Shown here piece after piece: positions 13,777-19,438 of a DNA stretch of 19,438 nt. This stretch comes from an uncultured Catenibacterium sp. Lineage in GTDB: Bacteria > Bacillota_I > Bacilli_A > Erysipelotrichales > Coprobacillaceae. The position numbers were made by a program, and so were the translations under genes. The DNA is taken from positions 1 through 19,438 of the forward strand of contig CAAFPB010000065.1 of assembly GCA_900764725.1 (NCBI GenBank). Reading direction: 5' to 3'. The notes below the pieces were generated by a model, which was not told the origin of the DNA, made no database searches, and saw only the letters and a program-made list of their open reading frames with translations. How positions within the stretch are numbered: position 1 is the stretch's first letter; the number at the start of each line of letters is the position of its first letter.

Positions 13777-16700
13777 AAAAGAAATTCTATTGGAAAACTG
13801 TCTTTAAGAACATCAGTCAGTCTAAAGGACGTTTTTTCTCCATCTTTATGATTATATTCTTAGGGGCTTCTGTTTTTTCAGGACTTAGAAATACCCCTTA
13901 TACAATGGCTGCAAGTGCCGATACTTATTTAAATAATCATAATTATGCAGATTTGAATTATATTGCGACACTTGGCTTTTCTGATGAAGATGTTGCGAAA
14001 GTAAGAAAGCTTAAAGGTGTAAAGAAGGTTGTAGCTGGTTATCAATTTGATGCTTTATTCTCACATAAGGATGGTAAATCGGGTGTTACTGTCTATTCAC
14101 AGGATAAATATGAGAAATCGATGCTGGATCGTCCTGAATTATTAAAAGGACGTTATCCTGAAAAAGAAGATGAATGTATCATTGATGTCAATTTAGGTAA
14201 ATACAACTATAAACTAGGACATAGTATTAAACTCTCAAATGATAATGGCACAAAGACGTATAAGATTGTTGGTATTGTAAATGATCCTCGTTATATTAGT
14301 AATGTAGATAGAGGAACAAATACATTAGGTGATGGAACAAATAGTGGCTTTGTAGAAGTATTAAATGAGGGTGCAAGAGAACTTGGTTTAAATAAGAAAG
14401 TCGCTCAGTTAAGAAACAATGATCATCTGTATACATCTTTACTTGTTGATGTAGAAGGTGCTGAAAAATATAACTTATTTACTTCAGATTATGATAATCT
14501 TGTAGAAACAGTGAATACGCGTATCAAGAGCACATTATCTGAAGAAATTAGTGATCAATATGATCAAATAACAGGAGATATGCAATCGCAGCTAGATGAT
14601 GCCAAGAAACAATATGAAGCAGGTTATCAAGAATATAAGCGTAACCTTGATTCATTTAATTCTCAAATATCTGAAGGTAAAGTGAAACTCGCTGAAGCAC
14701 GTATTCAGTTCTATGAACAAAAGAAAGTCTATTTAAAAAAAGCCTCAGAAGTCACTCGAGCCTCACAGCAGGCTTATAATGAAACTAAGAAAATAGACCA
14801 GGAAATCAAGACATTACAGAATTCTATTAAAGATACTTTAGGAAATATCAAGGATAAAGAATCTGCAGAAGATGCTTATACAAAGATACTCACTGAAATG
14901 AATGAAAGCTTAGGTCAGTTTAATCAAAAGCTTCAAGGTGTTGGACAGCTATTAGAAGGACGTATTCAATTAGAAAAAGCCCAATCACAACTAGATGAAG
15001 CAGAAGCAGAACTTAATATCCAGCAAAGTAAACTAGAAATCACAGAAAACAATGCGAAGGTGCAGCTTGATGCTGCTAAGGAACAATTAGATCAAGCAAA
15101 GACACAAATAGAACAAGCAGAGTCACAATTAAATCAGATTCCTAAAGGTGTTTTGTATTCATTAACTAAAAGTGAAAATGTCGGTATTGCATCCTATGAT
15201 TCTTATAAAGAGGCAATAGCTTCTATTGCGGATGTATTCCCACTTATCTTCTTCTTAGTTGCAGCATTAGTATCATTGACTACAATGACACGTATGATAG
15301 AAGAACAAAGAGGCTATTGTGGCACACTTAGAGCACTAGGATATAGTAAACAGGATGTTATTATGCAATATATTGTTTATGCTTTCTTAGCAACATTCTT
15401 TGCCTGTATCTTAGGAATATTAGTTGGTAATCAGGTATTCCCTCGTATTATCTATTTCTTATTCTCTTATTTAATGTATGGTATGAAACAATCAGCTGTT
15501 TTAGTACAGAAATGGTCTATCTCACTTATGACAGTTCTTATTTCTGTAGGTGTCACATTACTTGCAACATTAAGTGTATGTTTACAAGAACTCGTCTCTA
15601 CACCATCTGTCTTAATGCGTCCTAAAGCACCTATAGCAGGTAAGAGAATATTCATGGAACGTATACCATTTATCTGGAAACGTCTGAACTTCAATCAGAA
15701 GGTCACTATGAGAAACCTCTTTAGATATAAGAAACGTTTCTGGATGTCAGTTATTGGAATAGCGGGATGTACAGCCTTAATCATGTTAGGTTTTGGGGTA
15801 AAGAGCAGTGTTTCAAATATCATTCCTTCACAATATGTAGAAGTCTATAAGTATGATGCATTAATCAAATTAAATAGTAATGTGGAAGATACAAAAAAGA
15901 TTGAAAATAAAATCAAACGACTAGATGGCGTCCACAATCTTACAAGTGCTATGCGTCAAAATATTACAGTACTTGGAAATAGTGCTGATTACTATAGTAC
16001 GATGTTTGTATATGATAATGCGGATGAGATTAAGAACTTTATCAACTTTAAGGATTATAAAACAAAAAAGAAGATTATTCTCAATGATGAAGGTGTCGTG
16101 ATCTCGCAGAAACTTGCTGAATTACTTGATGTAAAGAAGGGTGAAAATATTACCTTTACTCTAAATAACACAAAATATAGTGCTAAGGTTGCAGATATCG
16201 TAGAACACTATGTCAACCATCAAGTCTATATGAGTAAGACATTCTATGAAAACTTAACTGGTATGAAGTCATCTGCTTCAATACTTTATGTAGATATGAA
16301 TACAAAGAAGTCCAATATTAAAGCATTGAAGAACTATCTTGATCACCAGAACATCGGTAGTATGGAGAGACTCACAGCCACACTTGATGAATTCCAGCAA
16401 AGAATGAGTTCTCTCAATATCATTGTTGCGATATTATCAGGATGTGCTGCCTTATTATGCTTTATCGTTCTTTATAACTTAACTAACATCAACATTGGAG
16501 AACGTAAAGGTGAAATAGCCACAATCAAGGTATTAGGATTCCGTCGTAAAGAATATTGTGATTATATCTTTAGAGAGAATATCATTCTTTCTCTTATCGG
16601 TGCATCGATAGGAATGTTCTTTGGTTATTTCCTACATCGTTTTGTAGTATTGACGGTAGAAATGGAAAGTATGTTATTTATTCGTACAATGCCGTTATAT

Positions 16701-16814
16701 ATCTATTTAATCGCATTTGGTATGACAGTTGGATTTACAATTATTATTAACCTTGCGATGCGCCATATCCTTGATCAAGTGAATATGGTTGAGTCTTTAA
16801 AATCAATTGAGTAA
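13770..16814 (+). CDS. FtsX-like ABC transporter permease with long extracellular coiled coil
   Basis: A 1014-residue membrane protein. The layout as read is: TM1 about 21-41; a large extracytoplasmic domain including a MacB-PCD-like part (50-260) and a long heptad-rich, Gln/Glu/Ala/Lys-rich coiled coil (about 264-457); TM2-4 about 489-609 with the first FtsX core (TRMIEEQRGYCGTLRALGYSK); TM5 about 656-681; a second extracellular domain; and TM6-8 about 884-1001 with the second FtsX core (ERKGEIATIKVLGFRRKEY). It should pair with the ATPase encoded upstream. The substrate is unknown: family members expel antimicrobial peptides, move lipids, or control cell-wall hydrolases. The start overlaps the ATPase stop by 7 bases and has no clear ribosome binding site, so it is coupled. 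It looks intact. Confidence 0.9.
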   Translation: MVKKKFYWKTVFKNISQSKGRFFSIFMIIFLGASVFSGLRNTPYTMAASADTYLNNHNYADLNYIATLGFSDEDVAKVRKLKGVKKVVAGYQFDALFSHKDGKSGVTVYSQDKYEKSMLDRPELLKGRYPEKEDECIIDVNLGKYNYKLGHSIKLSNDNGTKTYKIVGIVNDPRYISNVDRGTNTLGDGTNSGFVEVLNEGARELGLNKKVAQLRNNDHLYTSLLVDVEGAEKYNLFTSDYDNLVETVNTRIKSTLSEEISDQYDQITGDMQSQLDDAKKQYEAGYQEYKRNLDSFNSQISEGKVKLAEARIQFYEQKKVYLKKASEVTRASQQAYNETKKIDQEIKTLQNSIKDTLGNIKDKESAEDAYTKILTEMNESLGQFNQKLQGVGQLLEGRIQLEKAQSQLDEAEAELNIQQSKLEITENNAKVQLDAAKEQLDQAKTQIEQAESQLNQIPKGVLYSLTKSENVGIASYDSYKEAIASIADVFPLIFFLVAALVSLTTMTRMIEEQRGYCGTLRALGYSKQDVIMQYIVYAFLATFFACILGILVGNQVFPRIIYFLFSYLMYGMKQSAVLVQKWSISLMTVLISVGVTLLATLSVCLQELVSTPSVLMRPKAPIAGKRIFMERIPFIWKRLNFNQKVTMRNLFRYKKRFWMSVIGIAGCTALIMLGFGVKSSVSNIIPSQYVEVYKYDALIKLNSNVEDTKKIENKIKRLDGVHNLTSAMRQNITVLGNSADYYSTMFVYDNADEIKNFINFKDYKTKKKIILNDEGVVISQKLAELLDVKKGENITFTLNNTKYSAKVADIVEHYVNHQVYMSKTFYENLTGMKSSASILYVDMNTKKSNIKALKNYLDHQNIGSMERLTATLDEFQQRMSSLNIIVAILSGCAALLCFIVLYNLTNINIGERKGEIATIKVLGFRRKEYCDYIFRENIILSLIGASIGMFFGYFLHRFVVLTVEMESMLFIRTMPLYIYLIAFGMTVGFTIIINLAMRHILDQVNMVESLKSIE

Positions 16815-16825
16815 AAAAGTTCAAA

Positions 16826-16850
16826 AAAAATCAAAAAAGCATTGATTTTT
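16826..16850 (+). terminator. Weak A/T-rich terminator-like hairpin after the permease gene
   Basis: Arms AAAAATCA (16826-16833) and TGATTTTT (16843-16850) form an 8-bp stem with only one G-C pair and a 9-base loop. The T-rich arm doubles as the tail. It overlaps the likely -35 of the rplK promoter. It may be a poor terminator. Confidence 0.4.
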
Positions 16851-16869
16851 ACTTTACATTATGTATAAT
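16842..16869 (+). promoter_or_regulatory. Promoter for rplK-rplA
   Basis: TTGATT (16842-16847), 16-base spacer and a perfect TATAAT (16864-16869). Transcription would start near 16876, giving a structured leader of about 83 bases before rplK. Confidence 0.7.
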
Positions 16870-16877
16870 TGGTAATC

Positions 16878-16925
16878 GACGCATGGCGTCAAATGCGTGG
16901 GAGGGCTTCGGCCCAAACGAACCAC
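16878..16925 (+). promoter_or_regulatory. Structured rplK leader with GTGGGAGG...CCAC element
   Basis: Hairpin 1 is GACGC/GCGTC (16878-16890). The second element has outer pairs GTGG (16897-16900) / CCAC (16922-16925), an asymmetric internal loop (GA on one side, seven bases on the other), and an inner helix GGGC/GCCC closed by a cUUCGg tetraloop (16906-16911). A related GTGGGAGG...CCAC element precedes rplA. L1 is known to autoregulate the L11-L1 operon by binding a leader element, so this is a candidate L1 site by position; the assignment is inference. Confidence 0.6.
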
Positions 16926-16958
16926 AGCACGGACAATATTTTAATGGAGGTGTGTACC

Positions 16959-17387
16959 GTGGCAAAAAATGGTAAAAAAGTAGTAAGAATTATGAAGATC
17001 CAGTTCCCAGCAGGTGGTGCTAAACCAGGACCAGCTCTAGCAGGTGCAGGAATTCAGATGCCAAAATTCTGTACAGCATTCAACGATCAGACTAAAGATC
17101 GTCATGGTGAAACTGTACCAGTAGTTTTGACTGTTTATGAAGACAAGAGCTTTGATTTCGTATTAAAGACAGCTCCAGCTGCTGAAATGATCAAGAAGGC
17201 TTGTGGTATCAAGAAAGCTGCAAGTGATTCAAAGCAGACTGTTGCTACTCTAAGTGCTGACAAGTTAAAGGAAATCGCAGAATACAAAATGCCTGACCTT
17301 AACGCTAATGATTTAGAATCAGCAATGAAGATCGTTGCTGGAACAGCACGTAACATGGGTGTCAAAGTAGAAGGCTTAGACGCTTAA
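16959..17387 (+). CDS. rplK: 50S ribosomal protein L11
   Basis: Large-subunit protein of the GTPase-associated centre; it binds the 1070 region of 23S rRNA and is needed for factor function and the stringent response. Starting at GTG 16959 (GGAGG 8 bases upstream) the protein has 142 residues, the usual length, and begins MAKNGKKVVRIMKIQ. PVVLTVYEDKSFDFVLKTAPAA-type sequence and the C-terminal MPDLNANDLESAMKIVAGTARNMG are typical. The conserved N-terminal loop usually reading about NPAPPVGPALGQAG is KPGPALAGAG here, so roughly four residues including the PPV of the Pro-rich segment are absent. Another few residues are missing in the interdomain segment (GIKKAASDSKQTV). A longer upstream frame exists but has no family match. 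Confidence 0.95.
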   Translation: MAKNGKKVVRIMKIQFPAGGAKPGPALAGAGIQMPKFCTAFNDQTKDRHGETVPVVLTVYEDKSFDFVLKTAPAAEMIKKACGIKKAASDSKQTVATLSADKLKEIAEYKMPDLNANDLESAMKIVAGTARNMGVKVEGLDA

Positions 17388-17400
17388 TTTATTAGCAATC

Positions 17401-17454
17401 TGATGGAGTTGAATTCCGTCATTACAGTGGGAGGTCTATCCGTTAAGACCACTT
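17401..17454 (+). promoter_or_regulatory. Hairpin and GTGGGAGG...CCAC element upstream of rplA
   Basis: In the 81-base rplK-rplA gap, TGATGGAG (17401-17408) pairs with TTCCGTCA (17414-17421). Next comes GTGGGAGG (17427-17434) with CC at 17440-17441 and CCAC at 17449-17452, the same outer GTGG/CCAC pattern as the rplK leader. It ends just before the rplA AAGGAGG. It is a candidate site for L1 binding to its own message; the identification is by likeness and position only. Confidence 0.5.
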
Positions 17455-17468
17455 AAGGAGGAAAGAAA

Positions 17469-18149
17469 ATGTCAAAAAAAGGAAAGAAATATGTAGAAGC
17501 TGCTAAGCAGATTGAAGCTGGCAAGCTATACTCAATCGAAGAAGCAATCGAATTAGTTAAGAAGACTAACATTGCTAAGTTCGATGCAAGTGTTGATGTT
17601 GTATTCAAGTTAAACCTTGATACAAGACATGCAGATCAGCAGTTACGTGGAGCTATCGTGCTTCCTAACGGAACTGGTAAAACAAAGAGAGTTTGTGTTA
17701 TCGCTGAAGGTCCAAAGGCTGAAGAAGCTAGAAACGCTGGTGCTGACGTAGTTGGTGGCCAGGAAATCTTAGATGAAATCGCTAAAGGTTGGTTAGAGTT
17801 CGATGTTATGATCGCTACTCCTGATCAGATGCCTAAGCTTGGTAAATTAGGACGTGTTTTAGGTCCTAAGGGATTAATGCCAAACCCTAAGACTGGTACA
17901 GTTACTATGGATGTAGCTAAAGCAGTTAATGAATCTAAGGGCGGTAAAGTTAATTATAGAACTGATAAAGATGGTAACGTACATCTTCCAATCGGTCGTG
18001 TATCATTCGACAGCGCTAAGCTAGTTGAAAACTATGAAGCAATCCATGCTTTATTATTAAGAATCAGACCTTCAGTAGTTAAGGGAACTTACGTTAAGAA
18101 CTGCGTAGTTTCATCTACAATGGGTCCTGCAGTAAAAGTTGCTGCTTAA
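17469..18149 (+). CDS. rplA: 50S ribosomal protein L1
   Basis: A 226-residue protein of the mobile L1 stalk, which helps release deacylated tRNA from the E site; it is also commonly a translational repressor of its own operon. The normal-length sequence has [16 protein letters not shown] at the start, [52 protein letters not shown] and C-terminal [10 protein letters not shown], all standard L1 signatures. AAGGAGG precedes the ATG. It follows rplK after an 81-base structured gap. Confidence 0.97.
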   Translation: MSKKGKKYVEAAKQIEAGKLYSIEEAIELVKKTNIAKFDASVDVVFKLNLDTRHADQQLRGAIVLPNGTGKTKRVCVIAEGPKAEEARNAGADVVGGQEILDEIAKGWLEFDVMIATPDQMPKLGKLGRVLGPKGLMPNPKTGTVTMDVAKAVNESKGGKVNYRTDKDGNVHLPIGRVSFDSAKLVENYEAIHALLLRIRPSVVKGTYVKNCVVSSTMGPAVKVAA

Positions 18150-18160
18150 TTATTAATGCC

Positions 18161-18223
18161 GCAATCAATATACCGTAGACAGTAACTGACGCAAGTCTCA
18201 ATTTGTTACCGAGGGATATTGTC
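18161..18223 (+). promoter_or_regulatory. Ribosomal protein L10 leader
   Basis: The region contains the known L10-leader core CCGTAGACAGTAACTGACG and GCAAGTCTCA, followed by GTTACCGAGGG. CAATATACC (18166-18174) pairs with GGGATATTG (18213-18221) with one mismatch, GTAAC with GTTAC, and GAC-GCAA-GTC forms a terminal hairpin. This is the site bound by L10(L12)4 for feedback control of rplJ-rplL. A strong terminator lies 18 bases downstream, so regulation here is probably by premature termination. Confidence 0.92.
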
Positions 18224-18238
18224 ATGTATGAAAATGAC

Positions 18239-18265
18239 AAACTCCTAGGTAATCTAGGAGTTTTT
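18239..18265 (+). terminator. Attenuator terminator of the L10 leader
   Basis: Perfect 10-bp stem AAACTCCTAG (18239-18248) / CTAGGAGTTT (18254-18263) with loop GTAAT, followed by T's to 18265. It lies 48 bases before rplJ, between the L10-binding leader and the gene, so it must be conditional for rplJ and rplL to be made from the upstream transcript. Confidence 0.9.
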
Positions 18266-18312
18266 ATATAACGCGTATATTGTTGCAATAAAATTTTTAT
18301 GGAGGTGTAACA

Positions 18313-18855
18313 ATGGCTAACGAAAAAGTATTAGTCGCTAAACAGGCAGTCATCGACGAAATCGCTGATAAGTTAACTAACGCTCAGTCAGTAGTAGTTG
18401 CTGAATACCGTGGCTTAACTGTTGATGAAGTTACTGAACTTCGTCGCGCTTTAAGAGCTGAAAACGTAGAACTTAAAGTTTATAAGAACAAATTAGCTCT
18501 TCGTGCTACAGAAGCTTGTGGTAAACAGGAATTAGATGAATTCTTAACTGGTCCAAACGCTATTGCATTTGGTCATGATGACGCTGTTGCTCCAGCTAGA
18601 GTACTAGCAAAATTTGCTAAGGATCACGAAGCTCTTGTAATCAAGACTGCAATCGTTGAAGGCAAATTATTGAGCAAAGAAGAAGTTATGGAACTTTCAA
18701 AGTTACCAAACAAAGAAGGTATGTTATCAATGTTATTGGCTTGCTTAAAGGCACCAGTATCAAAAGTTGCTAGAGCTGTTAAGGCTGTAGCTGACAAAGA
18801 AGCAGACGGATCTGCAGAAGAAGCAGCTCCTGCAGAAGCAGAAGCAGCTGCTTAA
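18313..18855 (+). CDS. rplJ: 50S ribosomal protein L10
   Basis: Base of the L7/L12 stalk: binds 23S rRNA next to L11 and anchors L12 dimers by its C-terminal helix. The 180-residue sequence starts [20 protein letters not shown] and has [21 protein letters not shown] and [19 protein letters not shown]. The C-terminus ends in a low-complexity Ala/Glu tail of about 20 residues (from [13 protein letters not shown]), making it slightly longer than many L10 proteins. GGAGG is 7 bases from the ATG. It is controlled by the L10 leader and attenuator upstream and followed by rplL after 25 bases. Confidence 0.96.
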   Translation: MANEKVLVAKQAVIDEIADKLTNAQSVVVAEYRGLTVDEVTELRRALRAENVELKVYKNKLALRATEACGKQELDEFLTGPNAIAFGHDDAVAPARVLAKFAKDHEALVIKTAIVEGKLLSKEEVMELSKLPNKEGMLSMLLACLKAPVSKVARAVKAVADKEADGSAEEAAPAEAEAAA

Positions 18856-18880
18856 TATCGAAATAAAGGAGAATATTAAA

Positions 18881-19246
18881 ATGGCAAAGTTAACAACTGA
18901 TGAAATCTTAGCTTACTTAGAAGAAGCTACAATCTTAGAATTAAACGAATTAGTAAAAGCAATCGAAGAAAAGTTCGACGTTACAGCTGCTGCTCCAGTT
19001 GCAGTTGCTGCTGCTGCTGAAGAAGAAGGACCTGCTGCTAACGTAACAGTAATCCTTAAGGAAGTTGGACCTACAAAGGTTAAAGTTATCAAGGCTGTTA
19101 GAGAAATCACTGGTTTAGGACTAGTTGAAGCTAAGGGCTTAGTTGACAAGGTTCCATCTGAAATCAAGAAAGACGTACCAGCTGAAGAAGGTGCTAAGTT
19201 AAAGGAAACTTTAGAAGCTGCTGGTGCTGTTGTTGAATTAAAGTAA
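18881..19246 (+). CDS. rplL: 50S ribosomal protein L7/L12
   Basis: The multi-copy stalk protein that recruits translation GTPases. The 121-residue protein has an N-terminal dimerisation domain (to about 35, [20 protein letters not shown]), an Ala/Pro/Val/Glu-rich hinge (about 36-52) and the C-terminal domain with [37 protein letters not shown] and the end [16 protein letters not shown] lies 9 bases before the ATG. It is the last gene before a strong terminator. The minus-strand open frame across it is a codon-bias shadow. Confidence 0.97.
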   Translation: MAKLTTDEILAYLEEATILELNELVKAIEEKFDVTAAAPVAVAAAAEEEGPAANVTVILKEVGPTKVKVIKAVREITGLGLVEAKGLVDKVPSEIKKDVPAEEGAKLKETLEAAGAVVELK

Positions 19247-19266
19247 TTTAATACAAACACAATTAT

Positions 19267-19291
19267 AAAAGCCCTATCTTAGGGCTTTTTT
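19267..19291 (+). terminator. Rho-independent terminator after rplL
   Basis: Stem AAAAGCCCTA (19267-19276) / TAGGGCTTTT (19280-19289) with loop TCT and T's to 19291. It ends the rplJ-rplL transcription unit, though some readthrough to the next gene is usual in this locus. Confidence 0.93.
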
Positions 19292-19307
19292 CTTATGAGG
19301 AATGAGA

Positions 19308-19438
19308 ATGTCACACTATTATACAAACGATGAAGTAGAAAGCAGACCAACGATCATTCACTTCGATTATCAAGGACATTCTATTGAATTTCATAGTGAT
19401 CGTGGTGTTTTCTCTAAGGATAGTGTAGATTTTGGTTC
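19308..19438 (+). CDS. RsmC-like 16S rRNA methyltransferase, N-terminal fragment (cut by contig end)
   Basis: Forty-three codons are visible, beginning MSHYYTNDEVESRPTIIHFD and reaching SDRGVFSKDSVDFGS at the edge. The start and the GVFSKDxVDFGS segment are typical of the class I methyltransferase found between rplL and rpoB in Bacillota (YbxB in B. subtilis, RsmC-related), which is expected to methylate a 16S rRNA guanine. GAGG (19297-19300) is 7 bases from ATG 19308; an in-frame ATG at 19302 is too close to it. The catalytic SAM-binding part lies beyond the window. Confidence 0.88.
   Translation, partial: MSHYYTNDEVESRPTIIHFDYQGHSIEFHSDRGVFSKDSVDFG

Noticed and set aside
13020..16850. Mobile element around the ABC transporter
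   Set aside because: No transposase, integrase, inverted terminal repeats or target duplications are visible, and base composition is like the neighbours.
16869..16958. Longer rplK frame upstream of GTG 16959
   Set aside because: It covers the promoter and structured leader; the translation there has no L11 likeness.
18224..18271. Short frame MYENDKLLGNLGVFI in the L10 leader, with GAGGG 8 bases upstream
   Set aside because: The GAGGG belongs to the conserved L10-binding core and the frame is mostly the terminator stem; chance is more likely.
1..19438. CRISPR arrays, tRNA or rRNA genes
   Set aside because: No regularly spaced direct repeats and no cloverleaf or rRNA-like segments were seen on either strand.

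Overview
The window is a single low-GC bacterial segment whose real genes all lie on the + strand. It is most probably from a Bacillota (Firmicutes) gut-type organism. Evidence is the A/T-rich DNA, strong AGGAGG ribosome binding sites, T-box and L10-leader regulation, and the gene order cysS-mrnC-rlmB-sigH-rpmG-secE-nusG-rplK-rplA-rplJ-rplL-rsmC, which is the Bacillus-type order. TGA is used as a stop, so the standard bacterial code applies. Erysipelotrichia is my best guess at class level, but that is inference only. The first 31 bases are not genomic: they match the 3' part of the Illumina TruSeq read-2 adapter, so base 32 is the true end of the contig.

Region 1 (32-4337) is a tightly packed run of housekeeping and metabolic genes with overlapping or abutting ends. 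It holds an esterase-like alpha/beta hydrolase at the contig edge, two tandem paralogous Cof-type HAD phosphatases, uracil-DNA glycosylase (ung) and a folylpolyglutamate synthase (folC), closed by a strong terminator.

Region 2 (4338-8196) is a glycogen synthesis operon, glgC-glgD-glgA. It has its own leader, which contains an imperfect palindrome and a possible 14-codon leader peptide, and it ends in a terminator. GlgC makes ADP-glucose, GlgD is a degenerate partner subunit and GlgA polymerises. No branching enzyme or phosphorylase is present in the window. A small helical protein of unknown function (8215-8535) follows with no obvious promoter of its own.

Region 3 (8536-11883) is a translation and RNA-processing operon driven by a promoter and a cysteine T-box leader: cysS, mrnC, rlmB and a SigH-like sigma factor. 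Region 4 (11884-13019) is rpmG (only 49 codons), secE and nusG with a terminator.

Region 5 (13020-16850) is the accessory part. A two-gene ABC exporter-type system (ATPase plus a 1014-residue FtsX-like permease with a long extracellular coiled coil) is inserted between nusG and rplK, which are normally neighbours. Region 6 (16842-19438) resumes the ribosomal block: rplK (with an unusual deletion in its conserved Pro-rich loop), rplA, an L10 leader with attenuator, rplJ, rplL, a terminator, and the 5' end of an RsmC-like methyltransferase cut by the contig end.

I did not find a wholly new system. The items most worth checking are the L11 loop deletion, the ABC module inside the rpl operon, the compressed T-box antiterminator, the glgC leader with its palindrome and possible peptide, and the small repeat-containing protein behind glgA.
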